Part shown: piece after piece, positions 10,143-18,180 of the stretch
Position numbering within the stretch: position 1 is the stretch's first letter
Layout of the letters: each line of letters opens with the position of its first letter
Assembly: GCF_003693265.1 (NCBI RefSeq)
Contig: NZ_RDRE01000003.1
Coordinates: forward strand, 124,001-188,000
Direction: 5' to 3'
Source of the DNA: Corynebacterium gottingense
Lineage (GTDB): Bacteria; Actinomycetota; Actinomycetes; Mycobacteriales; Mycobacteriaceae
DNA: 64,000 bases
The notes under the pieces: model-generated
Seen by the model: the letters and a program-made list of their open reading frames with translations, nothing else
Database searches by the model: none
What the model was told of the DNA's origin: nothing
Translations under genes and position numbers: made by a program

Positions 10143-10984
10143 TCCTGCGACGCCTCCGCCGCGGGGCCGTCTACCGCGCGGCCGTCCGCCGCGGAGCCCG
10201 GCCAGCCCGGGTACTCCGGCGGCATCCCGCCGAACTCGGGGCACAGGTCCTGGAATGCGCACCAGCCGCACAGCTTGGACTTCTTCGGCCGGAAGTGACC
10301 GTCCTTCCCGTCCGCCTCGATCTTCGCCCACAGGTCCGCGAGGTCGCGCTCGAAGTACTCAAGCTCCTCGCGCGACGGGGTGAGGATCATCGAGTCCATA
10401 ACCTTGAGGTACATCAGCCGTAGCTGGGTGGGGATGGTCTGGAACAGCCGCCAGTACACGAGCGCGTAAAACCGCATCTGGAACTGCGCGTCCTGCGAGT
10501 AGCGGGGCAGTGGCTTCTTCCCGGTCTTATAGTCCACCACGCGAACCTCGCCCGTGGGCGCGATGTCCACACGGTCGATGAATCCGCGCACGGGCACCCC
10601 GTTGGGCAGGACGGTGTTCACGTACATTTCCTGCTCGTGCGCGTCGAAACCGAGCGGGTTTTCCATGTGGAAGTACCCGCGAAGCAGCTCGCGTGCGGCT
10701 TGGAAGAGCGCCAGTTCGTTGTCAATCGGCTCCGCGCAGCTCGGGTCCTTCTCGCGCATTTCCTCCCACGCCGGTTTGATGCGCTTGACGGCGGCCGGGA
10801 ACGTGCGTGCCTCGCGCGGCCAGCCGAACATTTCCTCGAGCACCGCGTGCACCAATGTGCCTTTGACCTGCGCTTCCGTGGTCGGCTCCGGAATCTTGTC
10901 AATGGTGCGCAGCCGATATTGCAGCGGGCAGCGCTGGTAGTCGGAGGCGCGGGACGGGGAAAGTGCGAGCGGTCGTGGAGTCAT
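10139..10984 (-). CDS. RecB-family PD-(D/E)XK nuclease
   Basis: A 281-residue single-domain nuclease of the Cas4/AddB type. Visible features are the first Cys in YQRCPLQYR, the His in GTLVHAVLEEMF, the metal-binding Asp in RGFIDRVD, the D-x-K pair in VVDYKTGKKP, and a C-terminal C-x2-C-x5-C cluster in LCGWCAFQDLCPEF, so four cysteines could hold a 4Fe-4S cluster. Its role is probably in DNA repair, but the partner is unknown. ATG at 10984 is chosen over the codon at 10996. It is divergent from the aminopeptidase gene, 26 bp apart. Confidence 0.88.
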   Translation of the reverse strand: MTPRPLALSPSRASDYQRCPLQYRLRTIDKIPEPTTEAQVKGTLVHAVLEEMFGWPREARTFPAAVKRIKPAWEEMREKDPSCAEPIDNELALFQAARELLRGYFHMENPLGFDAHEQEMYVNTVLPNGVPVRGFIDRVDIAPTGEVRVVDYKTGKKPLPRYSQDAQFQMRFYALVYWRLFQTIPTQLRLMYLKVMDSMILTPSREELEYFERDLADLWAKIEADGKDGHFRPKKSKLCGWCAFQDLCPEFGGMPPEYPGWPGSAADGRAVDGPAAEASQD

Positions 10985-11010
10985 CGTGTCCCACATCTTA
11001 GAGTGGAGGT

Positions 11011-12234
11011 ATGCACGCTCGCTTCATCGACTTCCTCCACACCAACCCCAGCGCCTTCCACGCCGCGCACAACGTCGCGCAGGCACTCACCGCGCAGGGC
11101 TTTTCGCTTATCGACGCCACGTCGCCCGCCCCCGCCGACCCGGCCGCACCCGGCGGCCACGTCCTGGTCGACGGCGGCGCCGTGATCGCGTGGTGGGTCC
11201 CCGAGCACCCGCGCCCGCGCTTCCGCATCGTCGGCTCCCACACGGACTCGCCGGGCCTGATGGCCAAACCGCAGCCGGACTTCCAGCGCGAGGGCCTGCG
11301 CCAGGTGGCGGTGGAGGTGTACGGCGGACCAATCCTGCAGACGTGGCTGGACCGAGACCTGCGATTTGCCGGACGGGTGGTCACCGATGATGGCGCGCAG
11401 CACCTCGTGGATACCGGCGCCGTCGCCCGCGTGCCCAACCTGGCAATCCACCTCTACCGCGCCGACGCGCCCACCGTGGAGCGCCAGGCGCACACGCCGC
11501 CCGTCCTCGGCGGGGATCGACCGCTCATGGAGCTCGTCGGTGAGGCTGCCGGCGTGGACTCGCAGCGCATCGTGTCCCACGAGCTCATCACCGCCGACGC
11601 GCAGCGCGGCGAGCTGCTCGGGGACCTGCTCGCGGCCGGGCGCCTGGACAACCTTTCCAGTGTGTGGGCGTCGCTCGAGGCGCTGCTGGCCGCGAAGAAC
11701 GCCGCCCAGGACATCCTGGTGCTCGCCGCATTCAACCACGAGGAGGTCGGCTCCGCGTCGACCACCGGTGCCGGCGGCCCGCTCCTCGAGCGCGTGCTGA
11801 CCCGCATCGCCCGCGAGGTCGGCGAGCCCTTCGACGTGTTTGCTGAATCGTTCCAGGTCTCCGCGGATGCCGCGCACGCCGTCCACCCGAACTACCCGGA
11901 GAAGCACGACCCAACGCACCGGCCGCGCCTCAACGGGGGGCCGGTGCTCAAGATCAACGCGAACCAGCGCTACGCCTCGGACGCGGTCACCGAGGCGGAG
12001 TGGCTCCGCGCCTGCCGCGCGGCCGAGGTGCCCTCGCAAACCTTCGTGGGCAACAACAGCGTGCCCTGCGGATCCACGATCGGGCCGATCTCATCGACGC
12101 GCATGGGCATCCGCACCGTCGACGTGGGCGTGCCGCTGCTGTCGATGCACTCGGCGCGCGAGCTGTGCGGCGCGCGCGACATGGAGTACTTCGTCCGCGC
12201 GCTCACCGCGTTTTACGGTGCGCGAGCCGAGTAG
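11011..12234 (+). CDS. M18-family aminopeptidase
   Basis: A cytoplasmic zinc aminopeptidase of 407 residues, similar to aspartyl aminopeptidase. Metal ligands and catalytic acids are visible in VGSHTDSPGL (first His/Asp), in the FNHEEVGS motif (catalytic Glu and metal Glu), in HPNYPEKH, and in the C-terminal SMHSARELCG. The ATG at 11011 lies 6 nt after TAGAGT (10999-11004). A copy of the dispersed 13-bp repeat (reverse orientation, 11106-11118) is embedded in codons near residue 33. Confidence 0.92.
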   Translation: MHARFIDFLHTNPSAFHAAHNVAQALTAQGFSLIDATSPAPADPAAPGGHVLVDGGAVIAWWVPEHPRPRFRIVGSHTDSPGLMAKPQPDFQREGLRQVAVEVYGGPILQTWLDRDLRFAGRVVTDDGAQHLVDTGAVARVPNLAIHLYRADAPTVERQAHTPPVLGGDRPLMELVGEAAGVDSQRIVSHELITADAQRGELLGDLLAAGRLDNLSSVWASLEALLAAKNAAQDILVLAAFNHEEVGSASTTGAGGPLLERVLTRIAREVGEPFDVFAESFQVSADAAHAVHPNYPEKHDPTHRPRLNGGPVLKINANQRYASDAVTEAEWLRACRAAEVPSQTFVGNNSVPCGSTIGPISSTRMGIRTVDVGVPLLSMHSARELCGARDMEYFVRALTAFYGARAE

Positions 12235-12249
12235 GGCATACTTAGGCGC

Positions 12250-13083
12250 ATGTATTCAGGCCCGTTCCAAGCAGGTGACAAAGTCCAGCTCACCGACGCG
12301 AAACGCCGTCACTTTACGATCCAATTGGTCGAGGGCGGCCAGTTCCACACACACAAGGGCATCGTCATGCACGATGACATCATCGGCGCGGACGAAGGCT
12401 CGGTGGTCAAGTCCACGCTGGGCAGTGACTACCTGTGCTTCCGCCACCTCCTGGTCGACCACGTGCTGTCCATGCCGCGCGGCGCCGCGGTGATCTACCC
12501 CAAGGACGCCGCGCAGATCCTGGTGGAGGGCGACATCTTCATGGGCGCGCGCGTGCTGGAGGCGGGCGCGGGCTCCGGCGCGCTGACCATGTCGCTGTTG
12601 CGCGCGGTCGGGCCCGAGGGCCGGGTGTTCTCCTACGAAATCCGAGACGACCACCTCGCCTTTGCCAAGGACAACGTGGCCGATTACTTCAACGGCACCC
12701 CGGAGTGGTGGACCCCGCGCTTAGGCGACTTCGGCGAGATCACCACCGAGGACCTCGACGGCCCGGTCGACCGCGTCATCCTGGACATGGTCGAGCCCTG
12801 GCACTTCATCGACACGGTGAAAAACGTACTCATCCCCGGCGGCGTGTTCATGACGTACGTGGCCACCGTGCCGCAGCTGATGAACATCATGGAAGCGATC
12901 CGCGAGGCGAAGTGCTTCACCGAGCCGCGCGCCTGGGAAACGCTGCTGCGTGAGTGGAAGGTGGAGGGCCTGGCCACCCGTCCGGAGCACCGCATGAACG
13001 CGCACACGGCATTTCTCGTGTGGACCCGCAGGCTTGCCGACGGCGTCACGCCGCCGCGCCCGCAACGCCGGGCACGCAAGTAG
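12250..13083 (+). CDS. trmI: tRNA (adenine-58-N1)-methyltransferase
   Basis: Methylates N1 of adenine 58 in the T-loop of tRNAs using S-adenosylmethionine. The 277-residue length and the order small N-terminal beta domain then Rossmann methyltransferase fit actinobacterial TrmI. SAM-binding motif I is VLEAGAGSGALTMSLLRAVG near residue 99; the acidic motif II is in FSYEIRDDHL; the catalytic motif is DMVEPW near residue 178. A CATACT hexamer lies 7 nt before the ATG. It sits directly upstream of mpa as in other corynebacteria and mycobacteria. Confidence 0.94.
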   Translation: MYSGPFQAGDKVQLTDAKRRHFTIQLVEGGQFHTHKGIVMHDDIIGADEGSVVKSTLGSDYLCFRHLLVDHVLSMPRGAAVIYPKDAAQILVEGDIFMGARVLEAGAGSGALTMSLLRAVGPEGRVFSYEIRDDHLAFAKDNVADYFNGTPEWWTPRLGDFGEITTEDLDGPVDRVILDMVEPWHFIDTVKNVLIPGGVFMTYVATVPQLMNIMEAIREAKCFTEPRAWETLLREWKVEGLATRPEHRMNAHTAFLVWTRRLADGVTPPRPQRRARK

Positions 13084-13113
13084 CTGTTACCGGCACCCAC
13101 TAGTGTGGTGGGT

Positions 13114-14664
13114 ATGGCTGGCAACACAATCAACGACGACGCATTCGGCCCGGAGCTGCGGGAGCTTAAACGCGAGAATCAGGCGATGAGCTCGCGGAAC
13201 AAGAAGTTGGCGGAGCTGCTTAAAGCGAGCCGCGACAAGCTCAACGACCTGTATGCGCAGGTGGAAGCACTCGGCGAGCCGGCGTCGACGTACGGGGTGT
13301 TCCTCGAGGGATCCCCGCGCGGCCACGAGGCCGAGGTGTTTACCTCCGGACGCCGCATGCGCGTCAAGGTCGCGCCGACCGTGTCGCCGGACGCGCTGCG
13401 CCCGGGCACGCTGGTCCGCCTGGGCGACGGCGCCATCGTCGTCGAGTCCTGCGGGTACGAGGCCGTCGGCCAGCTCGCCACCCTGTCCGAGAAGATCAAC
13501 ACCGAGCGCGCGATCGTGGCGGACCAACAGGGTGCCGAGCACCTGGTCTACCTCGCGCAGCCACTCCGGGAGCACGCACGCGCAGGCGATACGGTCCTGG
13601 TGGACACCCGCGCCGGGTACGCCTTCGAGCGCGTCCCTAAGACCGAGGTCAACCAGCTTTCCCTCGACGAGGTTCCGGACGTCACCTACGCCGACATCGG
13701 TGGCCTGAGCTCGCAGATTGAGATGATCCAGGACTCGGTCGAGCTCCCGTTCTCGCACCCGGACCTCTACCGAGAGTTCGACCTCACCCCGCCGAAGGGA
13801 CTATTGCTCTACGGCCCGCCCGGGTGCGGCAAGACGCTTATTGCCAAGGCCGTGGCCAACTCGCTGTCGCAGCGCATCGGCGACGGGGGACAGGCCCACT
13901 TCATCAACGTCAAGGGCCCCGAGCTGCTGAACAAGTTCGTCGGTGAGACCGAGCGACGCATCCGCCTTATCTTCGAGCGCGCCCGCGAGCTGGCCGAGGG
14001 CGGCCGCCCCGTCATCGTGTTTTTCGACGAGATGGAGTCCATCTTCCGCACCCGCGGCTCCGGGGTCAGCTCCGACATGGAAACCACCGTGGTGCCGCAG
14101 CTGCTCACCGAGATCGACGGCGTCGAGGGTATCGCCAATGTGATCGTCATCGGCGCAACCAACCGCGAGGAGCTCATCGATCCCGCCATCCTGCGCCCCG
14201 GACGCCTGGACATCAAAGTCCGCGTCTCGCGCCCGAACCGCGCGGAGGCCGAAGACATTCTCGCCCGCTACATCACGCCGGCTATCCCGCTCGCTGCGGC
14301 ACCCGAGGAGCTCATCGCCGCGGCCGCCGACGCCATGTTCGCCCCGCGTCCGTTTGTGCGCTTGGAGCTTGTCGACGGCACGTCGCAGCTCCTCCACTAT
14401 TCCGACTTCATCTCCGGCGCGATGATCGCCAACGTGGTGGACCGCGCGAAGAAGCTGGCGATTAAGGACTGGATCGGGGCGGTGGGCGTCGATAAGCAGC
14501 CCGGCGCGGTGCAGAAGGGGATTACCGCGGAGCATCTCCGGGCGGCCGTGCGCGCTGAGCAGGACGAGAGCGAGGATATGCCAAACACGGCGAACCCCGA
14601 TGAGTGGGCACGCATCTCGGGCCGGCAGGGCAAGCGAGTGGTGGCCGCGGAGGTCGTCGGGTAG
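13114..14664 (+). CDS. mpa: Proteasome-type AAA ATPase Mpa/ARC
   Basis: Hexameric unfoldase that recognises Pup-tagged proteins. The 516-residue protein has an N-terminal coiled coil (about residues 10-50) that binds Pup, a tandem OB interdomain, and a C-terminal AAA module with Walker A GPPGCGKT at 234-241, Walker B in VIVFFDEME near 300, and [18 protein letters not shown]. It ends in VVAAEVVG and lacks the C-terminal GQYL that docks mycobacterial Mpa on the 20S proteasome; that fits a genus without proteasome genes. Start ATG 13114 lies 7 nt after TAGTGT (13101-13106). A dispersed-repeat copy (14485-14497) lies in the coding region near residue 460. Confidence 0.95.
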   Translation: MAGNTINDDAFGPELRELKRENQAMSSRNKKLAELLKASRDKLNDLYAQVEALGEPASTYGVFLEGSPRGHEAEVFTSGRRMRVKVAPTVSPDALRPGTLVRLGDGAIVVESCGYEAVGQLATLSEKINTERAIVADQQGAEHLVYLAQPLREHARAGDTVLVDTRAGYAFERVPKTEVNQLSLDEVPDVTYADIGGLSSQIEMIQDSVELPFSHPDLYREFDLTPPKGLLLYGPPGCGKTLIAKAVANSLSQRIGDGGQAHFINVKGPELLNKFVGETERRIRLIFERARELAEGGRPVIVFFDEMESIFRTRGSGVSSDMETTVVPQLLTEIDGVEGIANVIVIGATNREELIDPAILRPGRLDIKVRVSRPNRAEAEDILARYITPAIPLAAAPEELIAAAADAMFAPRPFVRLELVDGTSQLLHYSDFISGAMIANVVDRAKKLAIKDWIGAVGVDKQPGAVQKGITAEHLRAAVRAEQDESEDMPNTANPDEWARISGRQGKRVVAAEVVG

Positions 14665-14669
14665 CAATC

Positions 14670-14682
14670 GGGCGAAACGCCC
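14670..14682 (+). terminator. Short hairpin after mpa
   Basis: GGGCG and CGCCC pair across a 3-nt AAA loop just after the mpa stop and are followed by AAAAG rather than T. It may be a weak terminator or processing site; support is limited. Confidence 0.25.
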
Positions 14683-14703
14683 AAAAGTGTGCGCGGTATC
14701 ACT

Positions 14704-14709
14704 TATACT
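14704..14709 (+). promoter_or_regulatory. -10 hexamer for the BASS transporter gene
   Basis: TATACT stands 54 nt before the ATG at 14764 in the 99-bp gap after mpa. No convincing -35 is visible. The resulting leader carries a proper ribosome-binding site (TAGGAG), unlike most genes in this window. Confidence 0.5.
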
Positions 14710-14763
14710 CACCCATATTTCGTTATGCGGAATTTCATCCCACAGAGTGAGTAGGAGTTCGCC

Positions 14764-15744
14764 ATGAGCACACAGGAAGATCGCTCGGCAGCCATCGCCG
14801 TCGCCGCGTTCCCGGCCTTTATTCTACTCGGTTCGGTGCTCGCGTTTGTCGCGCCAGGGCCGTTCCTCCCGCTGACCAGCTTCATCACGTACTTCCTGAT
14901 GATCATCATGTTCGGTATGGGGCTCACGCTGACCATCCCGGACTTCAAGGAGGTGGCGAAGCGGCCCGTCCCGATCGCCATTGGCGTCGTCGCGCAGTTC
15001 GTGATCATGCCGCTCGGCGCGGTCGCGGTGGTCAAGCTCCTGGGCCTGAGCCCTGCGCTTGCGGTGGGGCTGCTCATGCTGGGCTCGGTTCCCGGCGGCA
15101 CCTCCTCGAACGTGATCGCGTACCTGGCCAAGGGCGATGTGGCGCTGTCCGTGGCGATGACGAGCGTTTCCACGCTGCTCGCCCCGATTGTGACCCCAGT
15201 TATCATGTTGCTACTCGCCGGCGCTGACATGGCGGTGGACGGCGCGGGGATGGCCTGGTCGCTCGCGCAGACCGTGCTCATCCCGGTGATCGGCGGGATC
15301 GCGCTGCGCTACGCGCTCGATGCGTGGATGGGCAAGATCGCTCCGGTGCTGCCGTGGATCTCCATCCTGGGCATTGGCGGCGTGGTCTTCCCAACCGTGG
15401 CGAAGAACCACGAGGCGCTCATCGAGGTCGGGCTGCTCGTGTTCGCGGCGGTGCTGCTGCACAACGCGCTCGGCTACCTGCTGGGCTACTTCACGGCGAA
15501 GGTGACAGGGCAGCCAGAGAGCTACCGCCGGACGGTGGCGATCGAGGTGGGCACGCAGTCGGCGGGTCTTGCAAGTGGCATGGCCGGCAAGTTCTTCTCC
15601 CCAGAGGCGGCGCTGCCCGGCGCGGTCGCCGCGGTGCTACACAACATCACCGGCGCGATCTACGCCTGGGCAGTACGCCGGAAGGCGGGGACACCTGCCG
15701 GCGAGCCCCCGCGTCGCGCTGAGGTCGCGGCCGCAGCTGGCTAG
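14764..15744 (+). CDS. Bile acid:sodium symporter (BASS) family transporter
   Basis: A 326-residue inner-membrane protein with about nine to ten spans. The family is indicated by MFGMGLTLTIPDF near residue 48 and by LGSVPGGTSSNVIAYLAKGD, a crossover motif of the BASS fold, plus EVGTQSAGLASGMAG near the C-terminus. Bacterial members move organic acids, including 2-keto acids and pantothenate precursors, but the substrate is not evident here. TAGGAG precedes the ATG by 7 nt. It lies between mpa and the pdx locus, a position occupied by no such gene in the corynebacterial arrangements I remember, so it is probably an insertion. It converges with pdxR, leaving one base between stops. Confidence 0.87.
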   Translation: MSTQEDRSAAIAVAAFPAFILLGSVLAFVAPGPFLPLTSFITYFLMIIMFGMGLTLTIPDFKEVAKRPVPIAIGVVAQFVIMPLGAVAVVKLLGLSPALAVGLLMLGSVPGGTSSNVIAYLAKGDVALSVAMTSVSTLLAPIVTPVIMLLLAGADMAVDGAGMAWSLAQTVLIPVIGGIALRYALDAWMGKIAPVLPWISILGIGGVVFPTVAKNHEALIEVGLLVFAAVLLHNALGYLLGYFTAKVTGQPESYRRTVAIEVGTQSAGLASGMAGKFFSPEAALPGAVAAVLHNITGAIYAWAVRRKAGTPAGEPPRRAEVAAAAG

Positions 15745-15745
15745 G

Positions 15746-17110
15746 TCAGGCCGTCTTTTCCGGGTGGATGGCCCCGAGCGCGTACTCGAAGTCCTCATCC
15801 GTCAGGTGCGAAAAGCTCAGGACAAGCCCATCCCCACCGCCCGACCACAGGCTGGACTCGTGGCCGCACTCCACGCCGCTGGCGGCAAGTTGGTCCTCGA
15901 ACTGTTGCCGCAGTGCAACGGTGGGAAACTCGGCGGTGACGTCTGCGCCGCCTGCTTCCGGCACGGTCACTCGCGCGCCGCGCGCTTCCAGGGCGGGGAC
16001 CACCGTGGCGGCAACGGCTTTGCGCCGTCGCGCGAGCCGGTTGTGCGCTGCACGCGCGTTCCGGCGCACGTAGCCGCGGTCGAGGAGGTGCGCAATGGCG
16101 CGCTGCGTCACCGTGGCCACCGGCATTCCCAGGAGCTCTCGGGTCTCCCGCAGCGCGGGAGCGAGCGCGGGGGAGGCCACGACATACCCCGCGGCGAGCT
16201 CGCGGGAGAGGAGCGTGGAGAACGTGCCGAGCGTGAGCACGTCGGCCCCCGGCGACAGCGCCGCGAGCGGGGGCTGCGGCGAGATGAGGTAGCGCAGCTC
16301 GGTGTTGAAGTCGTCCTCGATGAGCACGGCGCCGGTCCGCGTCGCCCAGTTGAGCAGTGCGGAGCGGCGCGAGGCGCTCATCGCACCGCCGAAGGGGTAC
16401 AGGTGGGACGGAGTGACCAAGAGCGCGTTGAGGCGGTCTGAAAGCTCGCCGACGACCACCCCACCGGGATCGGTGGCGCAGGGGACCACCTCGTGTCCGC
16501 CGAGGGGGATCACGCGACGCAGGCCGGGGTGGCCCGGGTCTTCAACACCCACGCACAGCCCCGAACCCAGCGTGTACAGGATGAGCTGCAGCCCTTCGCG
16601 CGATCCTCCGGTGACCACCACGTGTGCGGGGTCGACCTGTATGCCGCGCGCGAGGCGCAGGTGCTCGGCGATGGCGGCTCTGAGTTCTGGTTCTCCGGTC
16701 TTATCCAGGCTGGCACCGTCCGCGTTGAGGGCGTCCCTCCAGGCCTTGCGCCACGCGGCCGGTCGAACTGCTCCGGCGCTGCCCGCAGACGGCCGCAATG
16801 AGACCCGGGCCCGGGGTGTCGTCCTTGGGCGCGTGTCGCGCTGCGGCCCCTGCGCCGGTGGCGCAAGCGTGAGCGCCGGGTGGATCCGCGTCGGTGCGCC
16901 CTGCGCGGCGAGGAGGAAGCCCTCACTGATGAGTTGGTCGTAGGCGGTAACGACCGTGCCGCGGGAGACTCCGAGCTGGCGGGCGAGTGCGCGTGTGCTG
17001 GAGACCGTGTCTCCGGGCTGCAGCGTGCCGTTGGTAACCGCGAGCCGAATCTGCTGTGCGATCTGCGTGGGCAAGGGGATAGGCAGCTCGGGGGAGACGC
17101 TGAGGAGCAC
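15746..17110 (-). CDS. pdxR: MocR-type regulator, PdxR-like, with altered PLP site
   Basis: A 454-residue fusion of an N-terminal GntR winged helix (residues about 5-75, with STRALARQLGVSRGTVVTAY) and an aminotransferase-fold domain. Divergence from pdxS and shared operator half-sites suggest it controls pyridoxal-phosphate synthesis. The PLP Schiff-base Lys of the family, usual as GTFSK, is replaced: the sequence reads GTFSTLL with Thr299. The nearby EDDYDSE pattern is EDDFNTE (Asn269). EDD is kept. The protein may therefore bind PLP weakly, non-covalently, or not at all. The start is GTG 17110; upstream codons in frame do not resemble the family. A TATCAT hexamer at 17141-17146 on this strand is a possible -10. 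Confidence 0.82.
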   Translation of the reverse strand: MLLSVSPELPIPLPTQIAQQIRLAVTNGTLQPGDTVSSTRALARQLGVSRGTVVTAYDQLISEGFLLAAQGAPTRIHPALTLAPPAQGPQRDTRPRTTPRARVSLRPSAGSAGAVRPAAWRKAWRDALNADGASLDKTGEPELRAAIAEHLRLARGIQVDPAHVVVTGGSREGLQLILYTLGSGLCVGVEDPGHPGLRRVIPLGGHEVVPCATDPGGVVVGELSDRLNALLVTPSHLYPFGGAMSASRRSALLNWATRTGAVLIEDDFNTELRYLISPQPPLAALSPGADVLTLGTFSTLLSRELAAGYVVASPALAPALRETRELLGMPVATVTQRAIAHLLDRGYVRRNARAAHNRLARRRKAVAATVVPALEARGARVTVPEAGGADVTAEFPTVALRQQFEDQLAASGVECGHESSLWSGGGDGLVLSFSHLTDEDFEYALGAIHPEKTA

Positions 17111-17119
17111 ATGATCACC

Positions 17120-17168
17120 AACTGGTACAAGGAATGAAAATGATACTGGACCTTGGAATCTACCAGTT
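17120..17168. promoter_or_regulatory. pdxR-pdxS intergenic operator and pdxS promoter
   Basis: Three related half-sites occur between the divergent genes: AACTGGTA (17120-17127), ATACTGGA (17144-17151) and the inverted TACCAGTT (17161-17168). The pdxS promoter is TTGGAA (17153-17158), 17 bp, GACAAT (17176-17181), with the ATG 8 nt later, so pdxS is probably leaderless. The half-sites lie upstream of and inside the promoter, as expected for a MocR activator that also represses itself. Confidence 0.65.
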
Positions 17169-17189
17169 GCGCCCAGACAATGGAGCACT

Positions 17190-18074
17190 ATGACAGATTT
17201 CACCAAGTTTGCAGAACTCACCAACTCGTTCAAAGGCGGCGTGATCATGGACGTCGTCACGCCGGAGCAGGCGAAGATCGCCGAAGCGGCCGGTGCCGTG
17301 GCCGTCATGGCACTCGAGCGCGTTCCCGCGGACATCCGCGCCGAGGGCGGCGTTGCCCGCATGTCCGACCCCGACCTCATCGAGGGCGTCCTGAACGCCG
17401 TGAACATCCCGGTGATGGCGAAGGCCCGCATCGGCCACACCATGGAGGCGCGCGTCCTCGAGCACCTGGGCATCCACTACATCGACGAGTCCGAGGTGCT
17501 CAGCCCCGCCGATTACGCCCACCACGTGGACAAGCGCGCCTTCGACGTCCCCTTCGTCTGCGGCGCCACCAACCTCGGCGAGGCGCTGCGCCGCGTCAAC
17601 GAGGGCGCCGCGATGATCCGCTCCAAAGGCGAGGCCGGCACCGGTGACGTCTCCGAAGCCACGAAGCACATGCGCGCCATCCGCAGCGAGATCGCAGCGC
17701 TGCAAGCCACCTATAACGCCAACCGCGACGAGCTCTACGTCGCCGCAAAGGAGCTCCAGGCACCCTACGAGCTGGTGTGCTACGTCGCGGAACACGGCAA
17801 GCTGCCGGTACCGCTGTTTACCGCCGGCGGCGTCGCAACGCCTGCCGACGCCGCGCTGATGATGGAGCTCGGCGCCGACGGCGTCTTCGTCGGCTCCGGC
17901 ATCTTCAAGTCCGGGAACCCGGAGGCACGCGCCAAGGCAGTGGTCAAGGCCGTGCGCAACTGGGACGACATCGCCGTCGTCACCGAGGCGTCCCGCGGCC
18001 TGGGCGAGGCGATGGTGGGCATCAACGTTGCTGACCTGCCCGCACCGCACCGCCTGGCAGAGCGCGGCTGGTAG
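17190..18074 (+). CDS. pdxS: Pyridoxal 5'-phosphate synthase subunit PdxS
   Basis: Makes PLP from ribose 5-phosphate, glyceraldehyde 3-phosphate and ammonia in a (beta/alpha)8 barrel. The 294-residue protein is intact: the two catalytic lysines are Lys78 in VMAKARIGH and Lys146 in RSKGEAGTG, and the C-terminal [14 protein letters not shown] phosphate loop is present. The glutaminase partner PdxT, normally the next gene, is absent; a terminator and a convergent transporter gene follow instead. It must use a PdxT encoded elsewhere or free ammonia. Confidence 0.96.
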   Translation: MTDFTKFAELTNSFKGGVIMDVVTPEQAKIAEAAGAVAVMALERVPADIRAEGGVARMSDPDLIEGVLNAVNIPVMAKARIGHTMEARVLEHLGIHYIDESEVLSPADYAHHVDKRAFDVPFVCGATNLGEALRRVNEGAAMIRSKGEAGTGDVSEATKHMRAIRSEIAALQATYNANRDELYVAAKELQAPYELVCYVAEHGKLPVPLFTAGGVATPADAALMMELGADGVFVGSGIFKSGNPEARAKAVVKAVRNWDDIAVVTEASRGLGEAMVGINVADLPAPHRLAERGW

Positions 18075-18111
18075 CGCACGCCCCGCTCGTCGCGGAACTG
18101 AGGTAACGAGG

Positions 18112-18137
18112 AAAGCCGGCCCCGAGGGGCCGGCTTT
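18112..18137. terminator. Bidirectional terminator between pdxS and dtpT
   Basis: A perfect palindrome: arms AAAGCCGGCCCC (18112-18123) and the complementary GGGGCCGGCTTT (18126-18137) with a 2-nt centre. The A-run on one side and T-run on the other make it a rho-independent terminator for both convergent genes. Confidence 0.88.
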
Positions 18138-18150
18138 GTGGTTGGGATGG

Positions 18151-18172
18151 GGACGCGGTGGCGTCGTGAAGC
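18151..18172 (+). repeat. Dispersed repeat copy, intergenic
   Basis: GGACGCGG followed by TGGCGTCGTGAAGC, a full-length member of the GGCGTCGNNAAGC family (core 18160-18172). It lies 9 bp beyond the stop of dtpT. The longer flank GGGGACGCGG is shared with the copy at 24525-24537. Confidence 0.75.
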
Positions 18173-18180
18173 GAGGCGCG

